DNA of 64,000 nt from Dorea phocaeensis (lineage in GTDB: Bacteria > Bacillota > Clostridia > Lachnospirales > Lachnospiraceae), in the NCBI RefSeq assembly GCF_900240315.1, contig NZ_OEPZ01000002.1, positions 62,001-126,000 of the forward strand, read 5' to 3'. The first letter of the stretch is position 1; the number at the start of each line of letters is the position of its first letter. A model generated the notes under the pieces. That model was given only the letters and a program-made list of their open reading frames with translations. It searched no databases and was not told where the DNA came from. Position numbers and translations under genes: made by a program. Shown in pieces: positions 37,138-45,425 of this stretch.

Positions 37138-38070
37138 ATGTATACGTTTATTACAAACCCAAATGCCCGTTCCGGCCTGGGGCTTACCAGATGGCATCAG
37201 GTAGAAGCGGTGCTGAAAGAACAAAAGATTCCTTATCAGGTATATTTTACCAAATACCAGAATCACGCCACAAAGCTGGTGCAGGAACTGACTTCCGACC
37301 TGGAGCGGCACACCATTATCGTGCTTGGCGGCGATGGAACCATCAACGAAGTAATCAATGGCATCACTTCCCTTGACAAGGTAACGCTAGGATACATCCC
37401 CATCGGTTCCAGCAATGATTTTGCACGGGGAACCGGACTTCCCACCGATCCTGTCAAGGCGCTTCAGAACATTCTAACGCCGTCAAACTACGAACACCTC
37501 AACATCGGCGTACTGGAATATGAGCAAAAGCGCAGGCGATTTGCCGTCAGTTCCGGCATCGGATTTGACGCCGGTGTCTGCCACGAAGTAATGGTATCCC
37601 GCCTGAAGATTCTTCTGAACCGGTTTCGGCTTGGAAAGCTTTCTTACGCCGCAGTCGCGCTCCACCGCTTGTTCACGCTAAAGCCTTCGTCTATGACCGT
37701 TGTACTGGATGGACAAACCCACCATTTTGAACAAGTATTCTTTGCAACCGGAATGAATCTTCGCTATGAAGGAGGGGGATTTAAGTTCTGCCCTCATGCA
37801 GACTACCAGGATGACCGACTCAACATTATTGTAATCAGCAAAATTTCCAAATGGAAAGTGCTCGCCCTTCTCCCAACCGCTTTCTTCGGCCTTCATACAC
37901 GTTTCAAGGGCGTCAATCTCTTTACCTGCCGGGAAGCTCAGTTCATCAGCCCTGTTCCCCTTCCGGTGCACGCAGACGGCGAACCCGTGTTCTTGAAAAG
38001 AACGCTCCGTCTCTTTTGCGAACCGGACAAACTGCGTCTTATCGGAGCGCCGACTCCTAAAAGACTGTGA
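37138..38070 (+). CDS. Diacylglycerol kinase-family lipid kinase (YegS/DgkB type)
   Basis: 310-residue soluble lipid kinase. The catalytic GGDGTINEVINGI motif (about 65-77), the PIGSSNDFARG loop and the C-terminal beta-sandwich with VHADGEPVF are clear. The family phosphorylates diacylglycerol to return it to phospholipid synthesis, or related lipids. AAGGAG is eight bases before the ATG at 37138. It is followed by a PAP2 phosphatase gene, which hints at a phosphatidate or polyprenyl-phosphate cycle. Confidence 0.92.
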   Translation: MYTFITNPNARSGLGLTRWHQVEAVLKEQKIPYQVYFTKYQNHATKLVQELTSDLERHTIIVLGGDGTINEVINGITSLDKVTLGYIPIGSSNDFARGTGLPTDPVKALQNILTPSNYEHLNIGVLEYEQKRRRFAVSSGIGFDAGVCHEVMVSRLKILLNRFRLGKLSYAAVALHRLFTLKPSSMTVVLDGQTHHFEQVFFATGMNLRYEGGGFKFCPHADYQDDRLNIIVISKISKWKVLALLPTAFFGLHTRFKGVNLFTCREAQFISPVPLPVHADGEPVFLKRTLRLFCEPDKLRLIGAPTPKRL

Positions 38071-38096
38071 AATTTATTAACAAAAAATGAATATGG

Positions 38097-38125
38097 TTGT
38101 TGATTCCCCTGTTTCATGGTATAAT
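38097..38125 (+). promoter_or_regulatory. Promoter upstream of the PAP2 gene
   Basis: TTGTTG (38097-38102), 17-base spacer, TATAAT (38120-38125), 55 bp before the PAP2 start. Confidence 0.68.
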
Positions 38126-38179
38126 CCGTGGTGTAATCGAAATACGTTTAAACAGAACAACATACAAAGGGGAATCTGT

Positions 38180-38848
38180 ATGAATACTGTGAACACAGTC
38201 AAAAAAACGCTAAAAAAATATAGCCATGCATGGGTGTTCCTATATGCGTTCATTTATCTGCCGTGGTTTTTCTATTTGGAGAGACGGACAAATGTCCGAC
38301 ACTATATTATCCACTCTCCACTTGATGACTATATTCCATTTGTAGAATATTTCATCGTTCCGTACCTGTTGTGGTTTTTATTTATTGCCGTGACCGTAGG
38401 CTACTTTTTCTTTACAGATAAGAAAGGATTCTATAAATTGACCACATTTTTATTTTCAGGCATGACCATCTTCCTGATTATATGTACGGTTTTCCCAAAT
38501 GGACTGAATCTTCGCCCAGACACCTTTGTCCGCGACAATATCTTTGTAGATATGGTGCGGCAGCTATACCAAACGGATACTTCAACCAACGTGCTTCCGA
38601 GCATCCATGTATTCAATTCCATCGGCGCTGTGATTGCAATTTCACACAGCAATGCACTGAAAAAACACAAAGCTGTGCAGTATAGTTCCTACCTTTTGGC
38701 CGGACTTATCATTCTGTCCACCATGTTCTTAAAACAGCACTCGGTGACAGATGTGATTGCAGCCATCGTAATATCCTGTATTATCTATCCCTTCGTATAC
38801 GTAATGCAGGAACGTAAGGAACCTAAACTTTCACATCAGCTAATATAA
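38180..38848 (+). CDS. PAP2-family membrane phosphatase
   Basis: 222-residue integral membrane protein with about six spans. The PAP2 phosphatase motifs are NVLPSIHVFNSIGAV (first catalytic histidine) and LKQHSVTDVIAAI (second histidine and aspartate), in the form typical of the PAP2_3 / inositol-phosphorylceramide-synthase-like branch. Likely removes a phosphate from a lipid such as phosphatidate or undecaprenyl pyrophosphate. Start is ATG 38180 after AAAGGGGAATCTGT; upstream frame has no ribosome site and overlaps the promoter. Confidence 0.87.
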   Translation: MNTVNTVKKTLKKYSHAWVFLYAFIYLPWFFYLERRTNVRHYIIHSPLDDYIPFVEYFIVPYLLWFLFIAVTVGYFFFTDKKGFYKLTTFLFSGMTIFLIICTVFPNGLNLRPDTFVRDNIFVDMVRQLYQTDTSTNVLPSIHVFNSIGAVIAISHSNALKKHKAVQYSSYLLAGLIILSTMFLKQHSVTDVIAAIVISCIIYPFVYVMQERKEPKLSHQLI

Positions 38849-38879
38849 AAAATAAGATCTGACAAGGAGGATACAAATT

Positions 38880-39302
38880 ATGTATGCAGAATTTAGTGAC
38901 AACCTGGTTACCGGAAATGAGATGATTGATTCCCAGCACAAGGAGCTGATCGGAAGAATGAACAAGCTGCTGGAAAGCTGTGAGCTTGGCAACGAGAAGA
39001 CAATTGCCGTAAACACACTGGATTATTTGTCCGAATACACAGACTTCCATTTTTCTGCTGAAGAAAAGTTACAGCAGGAAATTAACTATCCTGGATTTGA
39101 AAAGCACAAAGCTCAGCACGAGATCTTCAAACAGACCATCAAAGAGCTGGAAGAGATGCTGACCGAAGAAGAAGGCCCATCCAATGCATTCGTTCAGAAG
39201 GTACAGGAAAACATCGTAAAATGGTTCTACACTCACATCGAGACATTTGATCGTTCTGTTGCTGAATACAAATTCATGCGCGAAAACAACGAACGACTTT
39301 AA
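38880..39302 (+). CDS. Bacteriohemerythrin
   Basis: 140-residue four-helix-bundle oxygen-binding protein. All seven di-iron ligands are present: His20, His57, Glu61, His76, His80, His119 and Asp124, the last in HIETFD. In anaerobes it is thought to scavenge or sense oxygen. A strong AAGGAGG ribosome site; 31 bp after the PAP2 gene, so probably on the same transcript. Confidence 0.95.
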   Translation: MYAEFSDNLVTGNEMIDSQHKELIGRMNKLLESCELGNEKTIAVNTLDYLSEYTDFHFSAEEKLQQEINYPGFEKHKAQHEIFKQTIKELEEMLTEEEGPSNAFVQKVQENIVKWFYTHIETFDRSVAEYKFMRENNERL

Positions 39303-39325
39303 TCACCAACGACGTTGGAAATTTT

Positions 39326-39372
39326 AAAACCCTGCACCAGAGATTCACTAGAATTCCTGGTACAGGGTTTTT
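39326..39372. terminator. Terminator between bacteriohemerythrin and DeoR genes
   Basis: Stem AAAACCCTGCACCAG / CTGGTACAGGGTTTT with one mismatch, 16-base loop and a following T run; serves the plus-strand gene and possibly the convergent DeoR gene. Confidence 0.87.
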
Positions 39373-39408
39373 CATTTTCTTGTATGCAATCCTTTTATAC
39401 AATTCTTT

Positions 39409-40173
39409 TTACGCAATCACCAGCGGCACACTTTCCCGTTCCGCTCGAACAACATTCTCGCGTGATACTTTCTTATCCGTAATAATCTTATAGACAGACT
39501 TGATCGGGCAGATCACTGACAGATATCCGCCTCCGAACTTCGTACTGTCCGCCAATACGAATACTTTCTCTGTCGTCTTCATAATCGCCTGTTTCACCTG
39601 CATCTGCGGTGTCGCAATAGAGGTAAGCCCCACATCAAAGTTGATGCTGTGAACCCCGATAAACGCCTTATCTACATGGAACTTCTCCATACTCTCCTGC
39701 GCTGCCTCTCCCATGGTCGCAGCCAGATGGCCCCCCACATGACCGCCTACCATGAAAAGCTCCACATGGGAACATCCCGCAAGCTCATTCGCCGCCAACA
39801 GCGAATTGGTTACAATCGCCAGATGCTTTTCCGGATGCTGCCGAATATAAACAGCCAGATAAAAGCTGGTAGACGCATCATCAATAATGATGGTGTCCCG
39901 ATCTTCGATAAACGCATAGGCACAGGCCGCAATCTGCTTTTTCAGTTCCGTATTCCGATAAAGGCTCTCTGCCCGGTAGTGATGCACTTCCTCGTCTGCA
40001 GTCTTGCCCACCGCTCCCCCGTGGGTGCGTGTCAGCTTTCCCTCCTGCTCCATCGCGCGGATATCTGCACGGATCGTCACTTCCGAGCATCCCAGTTCCC
40101 GGCTCAGATCGTTCACCTTCACACTTCCACATTCTTCTAATTTTCGTAAAATAGCCCGCCTGCGCTCCTGCAT
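39409..40173 (-). CDS. DeoR/GlpR-family sugar-phosphate-responsive repressor
   Basis: 254-residue regulator. N-terminal DeoR HTH (about 3-56: VNDLSRELGCSEVTIRADIRAME, then KLTRTHGGAV) and a C-terminal sugar-phosphate sensor domain with IIDDASTSFYLA and VLADSTKFGGGYLS. The family responds to phosphorylated sugars or acids. Its gene lies just after the acid-sugar catabolic operon on the same strand, and TTTCGTTT repeats typical of DeoR-family operators flank the promoters at 44268-44452, so it is the probable regulator of that locus. GGTAGGAGGAGAA precedes the ATG. Confidence 0.92.
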   Translation of the reverse strand: MQERRRAILRKLEECGSVKVNDLSRELGCSEVTIRADIRAMEQEGKLTRTHGGAVGKTADEEVHHYRAESLYRNTELKKQIAACAYAFIEDRDTIIIDDASTSFYLAVYIRQHPEKHLAIVTNSLLAANELAGCSHVELFMVGGHVGGHLAATMGEAAQESMEKFHVDKAFIGVHSINFDVGLTSIATPQMQVKQAIMKTTEKVFVLADSTKFGGGYLSVICPIKSVYKIITDKKVSRENVVRAERESVPLVIA

Positions 40174-40191
40174 TTCTCCTCCTACCTTTGC

Positions 40192-40692
40192 TTACCGCAT
40201 CCGGATTCTAGATGTCCCAAGATGCATTGCAATCATCTGAAAAATACTTACAAATTCTTCTCCAAAATCTTCTTTGGGAATAATCATCGCCTTCTCATCT
40301 TCGTAGTAGACACCGATGGTCTTAGGTGTCACGACTGCTTTCTTAATCTCTTCCCATGAATGAGATACACTTCTTTCTTCCTGAACCACCTTGATTCCAT
40401 CCTCCGAAAATTCGTAGTCTACCGGCTTTGCATACTCCGGATTTATTTTGATCTGCTTTGCAGCTCTTCGTTTCAACTGAATCGGCGTATAGCCAAGGAA
40501 CAGAAATGCTGCCGCCAGATAAAAGACCAGATTCGCGGTTCCCGTCCGGTCTGTCACATATAGAATAATTCCCATAAATGCCACCGCAAGCCCCAGAATA
40601 TTTACCAAAAATCCGGTAAATTTGGAATATGCGTGGAACAGTAAGAAATCAAACAATGCCTCTTTCGTCATATGTACTGTTATCTTTTTCAT
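40192..40692 (-). CDS. YcxB-like membrane protein
   Basis: 166 residues: two membrane spans (about 26-45 and 55-72) and a C-terminal beta-rich YcxB-type domain at about 90-150 (YEFSEDGIKVVQEERSVSHSWEEI, with GVYYEDEKAMIIPKEDF). Function unknown. The DeoR gene starts 18 bp downstream, so both are probably cotranscribed behind the terminator at 40735-40772. Confidence 0.75.
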   Translation of the reverse strand: MKKITVHMTKEALFDFLLFHAYSKFTGFLVNILGLAVAFMGIILYVTDRTGTANLVFYLAAAFLFLGYTPIQLKRRAAKQIKINPEYAKPVDYEFSEDGIKVVQEERSVSHSWEEIKKAVVTPKTIGVYYEDEKAMIIPKEDFGEEFVSIFQMIAMHLGTSRIRMR

Positions 40693-40734
40693 CGTACCGA
40701 TCTACCCCTTTCCCCATATTGGGGTTATTTTTTA

Positions 40735-40772
40735 AAAAGTCCTTTTATATTTTAACATATAAAAGGACTTTA
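40735..40772 (-). terminator. Terminator of the acid-sugar catabolic operon
   Basis: Perfect 15-bp stem AAAGTCCTTTTATAT / ATATAAAAGGACTTT with a six-base loop and a T run on the minus strand, 30 bp after the permease stop. Confidence 0.88.
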
Positions 40773-40803
40773 TACCAACTAATTCATTATTTTTGCTGCC
40801 GCT

Positions 40804-41835
40804 TTATTTCTGTGCTGCAAGCGCTTTATCGTGAGCCCATCCTTCTGGACTGTAAATACCTTTCTGTTTCTTCTGCATATATTTATCAAATGCTGCTGTA
40901 ATAAATGGGCAGAGGAACAGTGTAATAATGGATGCTGTTGCACATTGTGCAGTTGCCATACTTGTATACTGTGCCATGCTTGGGTCTGCTTCTGCAACTG
41001 CTGCCGGTGTCATAGCAGAGTTAAGAGCTGTTGTTCCGATTGCTGCTCCCATCGCATTTCTCTCTTTCTTCGGAAGAAGAAGATTAATTACGAAGAAGAA
41101 GATTACTGCTGTTGCTGCTGAAATCAGTCCAAGTACAATACCGGAAGCTCCTGCTGTCAGGATCGTCTTCACGTCTGTCTTTGCACCAATAGAAATCGTC
41201 ATAAAGAAGGTTACGATTGGCTGTGCTGTCTTACATGCATCTCTGAATCCCTTGTCAAGATTTCCCCAGATGAAACCAATTAACAGAGGAACTAATACTG
41301 CGATCAGAGACTTAACTGGAATATTTGCAAGTCCTGTTGCTCCAAGTGCAATCAGTGTAAAGAATGGTCCATCGTTCAAAGACAGAATGGAGATCGCTCC
41401 TGTATCTGTCGCATTACCGAACTGAGAGGACAGGGAAATGTACAGGGATCCGTTGGAGTTCGTAATAGTTGCAATCAGTACAAATGGTGCGATTCCTAAG
41501 AATCCTTCCGGTCCACAAAGCTTTCCTACCAAAAGTCCTATCACAACTCCGAGGAGGAATTTGGTTCCTGTCATAATCACACCTTTGTAAAGAGGCATAC
41601 CTACCTGCTTGATGTTGATCATAGATCCACATACAATCAGGAAAAATCCCATCATACATGCATTTCCTTCATAGAATAACGCCGTTACATAACCACCAAT
41701 CTGGAATACCTGTGGTACAAATGTTGCTAAAACTACTGCAATAACCAGTGGGATAATAACCAATCCACCAGGCAGGTTCTTCATCTTATTCAGAATATCA
41801 AAATCTTTTTGTTCTTTCACTTTATTCTCTTCCAT
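40804..41835 (-). CDS. KdgT-family acid-sugar permease
   Basis: 343-residue membrane transporter of the 2-keto-3-deoxygluconate permease family (ten or so helices; GNACMMGFFLIVCGSMINI, IATITNSNGSLYISLSSQFG, TTALNSAMTPAAVAEADPSM). KdgT homologues are proton symporters for sugar acids. Because the operon encodes a DUF1537 kinase and a PdxA2-like dehydrogenase rather than KDG enzymes, the real substrate is more likely threonate, erythronate or a related four-carbon acid. AAAAAGGAGCGGAG precedes the ATG; 15 bp after the kinase gene. Confidence 0.9.
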   Translation of the reverse strand: MEENKVKEQKDFDILNKMKNLPGGLVIIPLVIAVVLATFVPQVFQIGGYVTALFYEGNACMMGFFLIVCGSMINIKQVGMPLYKGVIMTGTKFLLGVVIGLLVGKLCGPEGFLGIAPFVLIATITNSNGSLYISLSSQFGNATDTGAISILSLNDGPFFTLIALGATGLANIPVKSLIAVLVPLLIGFIWGNLDKGFRDACKTAQPIVTFFMTISIGAKTDVKTILTAGASGIVLGLISAATAVIFFFVINLLLPKKERNAMGAAIGTTALNSAMTPAAVAEADPSMAQYTSMATAQCATASIITLFLCPFITAAFDKYMQKKQKGIYSPEGWAHDKALAAQK

Positions 41836-41850
41836 TTTCTCCGCTCCTTT

Positions 41851-43194
41851 TTACTTTCTTCCTGCTTCTTTAAACAGACGATCTACGATATCACAAGCAG
41901 TATGATCATTTCCTGTCAGTCCGCCTTTTCCTACAACCGGAAGCCCATCATAGCTTCCTACCAGACGTCCCACATCTGCCTGTGGAATCACGTAATCCAT
42001 CACCTGGATACACTCCACGCCAAGCTGATAGCAGACATTTACCATGGTGTCTCCGCCTGTCGTGTACAATCCTGCAATTCTGTCTCGTCCAACTCTTTCC
42101 ATCAGCTTTGTAATGATGGTTCCAAGTCCTGCATTGATCCGATTTGCACTCATTCCGGATGCATATCCACGCTTCTTATCTTCCTCATCCAGATTCAAAA
42201 GCTCTCCGTGCAGCGCCGTCTCAAACAGAATTGCCCTTGGCTGGGATCCCTCTTGGAACATCTCTTTTGCCAATTCTACTGCTCGTTCAGCCTCGGCTAC
42301 GGCCTCATCTCCGCCGTTAATCAGCAGAATCGGCTCCACACTGATACGCACGTGCCGCTCATCCTCACAGAGCACTTCCATCTGCTTTTTGGTAACCGGA
42401 GTTGCGCTTCCTGCTGCAATCAGAACCGTTTTTTCTTCTTCATTCGCTGTTTCCGGAATATTCGGTTCTTCTACTCCAATCAACCCGCGCTCATAAGCAA
42501 GCTTCGCAGTAAACGGACCCGGATCCACTGCCACAACATTCCACTTCAAAGCAATACATGCCTTCGCAATGGTCTCTACATCTTCCAGTGTAATTCCGTC
42601 CACCACAATCACTTCACAGCCTTCGCCCCGCTTTTCCTCCAGCGCTTTTTCTACTGCCTCTTTGCCTGCCAGGACTTTGTCAAGTGTCACCAGTCCCACC
42701 TGGCGTCTGGTCTGTCCTGCCAGCAGTCGTGGAATATAATTTTCTTTTACGGGTGTGCGCACATCCTTTGCAACCGGCGTGTTAATTAGCGCCACACCGT
42801 CAATCACGGAATATCCGCCAACCAAAATTCTTCTGGACTGCGGCATTGCCGGAACAACAACCGCAACTGCATCTTCCCCGATCTGATCGAGCATTGCATC
42901 GATCTCCACGCCGACGCCACCTCGAAGTGTCGTATCAATCCGCTTGGAGAAATACTTTACTCCCATCCGCTTCAACGCAAGCGTAGCCGATTTTACTTTC
43001 TCGTACGCCTCGTCTGCCGGAAGCGGGCGTGAATTGCTGCTTACCAGAATTGCATCCAACTCATCTGCACCTTTGGCTTTTTCTGCCGCTTCTTCATTAA
43101 AAAATACTGCTGTCTGTGCCTTGGATCTGGCAAGGAGTACCCCTGTCGTTGTTGCTCCAGTCAGATCATCTGCAACTGCACCTATGATCGGCAT
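41851..43194 (-). CDS. Four-carbon acid-sugar kinase (DUF1537; DtnK/OtnK type)
   Basis: 447-residue ATP-dependent kinase. N-terminal sugar-binding domain begins with the IGAVADDLTGATTTGVLLA signature, contains KRIDTTLRGGVGVE and VVPAMPQSRR; the C-terminal nucleotide-binding domain includes the glycine-rich LYTTGGDTMVNV. The family phosphorylates D-threonate, D- or L-erythronate and related acids at O4. Paired with the PdxA2-like dehydrogenase upstream, it would produce the 4-phosphate that is then oxidised and decarboxylated to dihydroxyacetone phosphate. Confidence 0.93.
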   Translation of the reverse strand: MPIIGAVADDLTGATTTGVLLARSKAQTAVFFNEEAAEKAKGADELDAILVSSNSRPLPADEAYEKVKSATLALKRMGVKYFSKRIDTTLRGGVGVEIDAMLDQIGEDAVAVVVPAMPQSRRILVGGYSVIDGVALINTPVAKDVRTPVKENYIPRLLAGQTRRQVGLVTLDKVLAGKEAVEKALEEKRGEGCEVIVVDGITLEDVETIAKACIALKWNVVAVDPGPFTAKLAYERGLIGVEEPNIPETANEEEKTVLIAAGSATPVTKKQMEVLCEDERHVRISVEPILLINGGDEAVAEAERAVELAKEMFQEGSQPRAILFETALHGELLNLDEEDKKRGYASGMSANRINAGLGTIITKLMERVGRDRIAGLYTTGGDTMVNVCYQLGVECIQVMDYVIPQADVGRLVGSYDGLPVVGKGGLTGNDHTACDIVDRLFKEAGRK

Positions 43195-43229
43195 AGTCCT
43201 CTTCCCTTCCTTTCTCTTTTGTATTCTTC

Positions 43230-44252
43230 TTATTTCATTGCATTTCCTTCGTGTTTACGAACGGCGTATTCTACGCACACTTTTGTGGATTCAATCAAAC
43301 TTACGCAGTCTGCGATTCCCTTTCCTGCAATGTCAAATGCCGTTCCGTGATCAACAGAACCTCTGATAAACGGAAGTCCCCATGTAATCGTAACAGACTT
43401 CTGGAAATCAAGCGTCTTACATGCGATATGACCCTGATCATGGTACATAGAGAGGATCGCATCGAATTTTCCGCTCTTTCCGATATGGAATACGGAATCT
43501 GCCGGACATGGTCCCACTGCATTGATGCCCTTTTCCTGCGCCATCTTAACAGCCGGCTCTAACTCATCGATCTCTTCTCTTCCGAACAGCCCGTTATCGC
43601 CGTTGTGTGGATTAATACCTGCAACTGCGATGCAAGGATTCTCGATTCCGACGCCTCTTAATTCTTTGTCAATGTTCTCAATAAACTCCAGAACAACGTC
43701 CTTGGTTGCATAGTGTACTGCGTCTACCAGTGACATGTGACGGCTTACGAAGAAGACTCTCAGCTTATGGCAGGAGAACATGGTCAGTGCATATGGAGAT
43801 CCTGTCTCATTCTGATAAATCTCGGTATGTCCTGGTTCCTTGACACCGATCAGCTTAATTGCCTGCTTGTGAATCGGAGCCGTGGATACTGCATCCACAC
43901 GGCCTTCCATTCCAAGTGCGATGGATTTCATAATCCAGTCAATTGCCATCTGGCCAGCCAGCGCCTGAACCTCCCCCCACTGAATAGAATCTGTATCATA
44001 GTCGCCCGTCTCCAGTACGTCCACAACACCAAATTCATATTTTGCTTCTTCTGGCTCGGAAATCTTATTGTATTTCAATTCCTTTCCAAGTACCTTTGCT
44101 GCTCTATCCAAAATCGCAATGCTTCCGATCACGAATGGCTTACAAGAATCATGAAGTTCCTTATCCAGCATAGTTCCTACTACAATCTCCGGTCCGATTC
44201 CTGCTGGATCTCCCATTGTAATTGCTGTTACAGGCTTGAATGTATTTTTCAT
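43230..44252 (-). CDS. PdxA2-type 4-phospho-threonate/erythronate dehydrogenase
   Basis: 340-residue member of the PdxA family: ITMGDPAGIGPEIV at the N-terminus, APIHKQAI, GHTEIYQNETG, metal ligands in SRHMSLVDAVHYATK, AGINPHNGDNGLFGREE and MYHDQGHIACK. Biosynthetic PdxA makes pyridoxal phosphate precursor; the copies linked to DUF1537 kinases oxidise 4-phospho-D-threonate or D-erythronate. The operon context here points to the catabolic role. GGAAAGGGAAGG lies before the ATG; the promoter is 44318-44346. Confidence 0.93.
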   Translation of the reverse strand: MKNTFKPVTAITMGDPAGIGPEIVVGTMLDKELHDSCKPFVIGSIAILDRAAKVLGKELKYNKISEPEEAKYEFGVVDVLETGDYDTDSIQWGEVQALAGQMAIDWIMKSIALGMEGRVDAVSTAPIHKQAIKLIGVKEPGHTEIYQNETGSPYALTMFSCHKLRVFFVSRHMSLVDAVHYATKDVVLEFIENIDKELRGVGIENPCIAVAGINPHNGDNGLFGREEIDELEPAVKMAQEKGINAVGPCPADSVFHIGKSGKFDAILSMYHDQGHIACKTLDFQKSVTITWGLPFIRGSVDHGTAFDIAGKGIADCVSLIESTKVCVEYAVRKHEGNAMK

Positions 44253-44267
44253 TTACCTTCCCTTTCC

Positions 44268-44321
44268 TTTCGTTTTGTTTTCGTTTTGTATCTTTTTTCT
44301 GTTTCGTTTGTGCTTTCATTT
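44268..44321. promoter_or_regulatory. Operator array 1: TTTCGTTT repeats downstream of the pdxA2 promoter
   Basis: Three exact TTTCGTTT copies at 44268-44275, 44279-44286 and 44302-44309 and a near copy TTTCATTT at 44314-44321; starts are 11, 23 and 12 bp apart, close to whole helical turns. DeoR-family repressors such as AgaR recognise similar direct repeats. The array covers the start region and leader of the pdxA2 operon, where repressor binding would block transcription. Confidence 0.65.
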
Positions 44322-44346
44322 TATATTCATTTCTTTTCAAAATCAA
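44318..44346 (-). promoter_or_regulatory. Promoter of the acid-sugar operon
   Basis: Minus strand TTGATT (44341-44346), 17-base spacer, TAAAAT (44318-44323), 66 bp before the pdxA2-like start. Confidence 0.75.
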
Positions 44347-44427
44347 TAGTTTTTTAGAATTTCAGCATATTATAAAGCTTGCTTTTTCTCTTTTTATGCA
44401 ATATATACATATTTTTTATATTTTAAC

Positions 44428-44452
44428 TTTCGTTTGCTTTCGTTTTTCGTTT
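44428..44452. promoter_or_regulatory. Operator array 2: TTTCGTTT repeats upstream of the TIM promoter
   Basis: Three exact TTTCGTTT copies at 44428-44435, 44438-44445 and 44445-44452, the last two sharing one base. They lie 40 bp upstream of the -35 box of the plus-strand isomerase gene. The rest of the 314-bp gap 44253-44566 is AT-rich with nothing else recognisable. Confidence 0.62.
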
Positions 44453-44491
44453 GTCATTATTTTAACGTTTTAATTATCACTTTTTGCACGA

Positions 44492-44520
44492 TTGATTTTC
44501 ATTTTTACAAGGTATATAAT
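44492..44520 (+). promoter_or_regulatory. Promoter of the isomerase gene
   Basis: TTGATT (44492-44497), 17-base spacer, TATAAT (44515-44520), 46 bp ahead of the ATG. Confidence 0.82.
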
Positions 44521-44566
44521 AGGGACATCAAAGACTTATTTATTTCATTATACAGGAGGCAATACC

Positions 44567-45349
44567 ATGAAAAAAAAGTTATATTTCGGCAGCAACTTAA
44601 AAATGTATAAAAATGTCCAGGACACCGTTGCTTATTTAAAAAAGCTGTCCGATAACACTGCTGATTTAAGCCGTGACGAGATCCAATTATTCATCATTCC
44701 ATCTTTCACTTCACTGGACCGCGCGACCGCTTCTATCGATCAGAATTCTATTCTTCTGGGCGCACAAAACATGTGCTGGGAAGATCAGGGACAGTTTACC
44801 GGAGAAATCTCTCCACTGATGTTAAAAGAACTGGGAATTAAACTGGTAATGATCGGCCATTCTGAGAGAAGACACGTCTTTGGCGAGACGGACTACGAAG
44901 AAAACAAGAAAGTAAAAGCTTCTCTAAACCACGGATTCCAGACACTTCTTTGCATTGGCGAAACGGGAGAACAAAAAGAATACGGTGTCAGCGCCGAAAT
45001 TCTGCGCACACAGCTAAAGATCGGATTCCACGGAGTATCCAAAGATCAGATCGGAAAGATCTGGGTAGCCTATGAACCAGTCTGGTCCATCGGTGTCAAC
45101 GGAACCCCGGCTTCCCCGGACTATGCCGAAAAAATGCATAAGGTAATCAAAGAAACACTCCACGAATTGTTCGGCGACGCCAGCGAAGAGATTCCGGTTC
45201 TCTACGGCGGAAGCGTAAATCCTGACAATGCCTGCGACCTGATTGTGCAGCCTTCCATCGACGGGCTCTTCACCGGACGCTCCGCATGGGATGCCGATAA
45301 ATTCAACGCGCTGATCCGTGATGCTATAAAAGCATACGAGGAAGCATAA
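44567..45349 (+). CDS. Triose-phosphate isomerase paralogue
   Basis: 260-residue TIM barrel. Active-site residues are kept: Asn10 and Lys12 in GSNLKMYK, His98 in MIGHSERR, Glu170 in VAYEPVWSIG and the phosphate loop LYGGSVNPDN. The N-terminal GSNLKMYK (rather than GNWKMN) and WSIGVNG loop set it apart from housekeeping TpiA. Because the kinase/PdxA2 route ends in dihydroxyacetone phosphate, a dedicated isomerase feeding glycolysis makes sense; an isomerase for a four-carbon phosphate, as in erythritol pathways, is the alternative. Start is ATG 44567 after AGGAGGCAATACC, divergent from the pdxA2 operon. Confidence 0.88.
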   Translation: MKKKLYFGSNLKMYKNVQDTVAYLKKLSDNTADLSRDEIQLFIIPSFTSLDRATASIDQNSILLGAQNMCWEDQGQFTGEISPLMLKELGIKLVMIGHSERRHVFGETDYEENKKVKASLNHGFQTLLCIGETGEQKEYGVSAEILRTQLKIGFHGVSKDQIGKIWVAYEPVWSIGVNGTPASPDYAEKMHKVIKETLHELFGDASEEIPVLYGGSVNPDNACDLIVQPSIDGLFTGRSAWDADKFNALIRDAIKAYEEA

Positions 45350-45376
45350 TATCCATACAAAAAAACATCAACATCA

Positions 45377-45421
45377 AAAAATAATGGAAGGATACCATCT
45401 CTGATATCCTTCCATTATTTT
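45377..45421. terminator. Bidirectional terminator
   Basis: Perfect 17-bp stem AAAATAATGGAAGGATA / TATCCTTCCATTATTTT with an 11-base loop, between the converging isomerase and YjiM-like genes. Confidence 0.92.
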
Positions 45422-45425
45422 ATCT

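Noticed and set aside
40712-40724. Palindrome CCCCATATTGGGG as operator
   Set aside because: Single copy close to the YcxB-like start with no second copy nearby; too little to support a site.
41809-42789. Plus-strand 326-codon frame
   Set aside because: Antisense shadow of the DUF1537 kinase gene with His/Phe/Cys-rich composition and no initiation signal.
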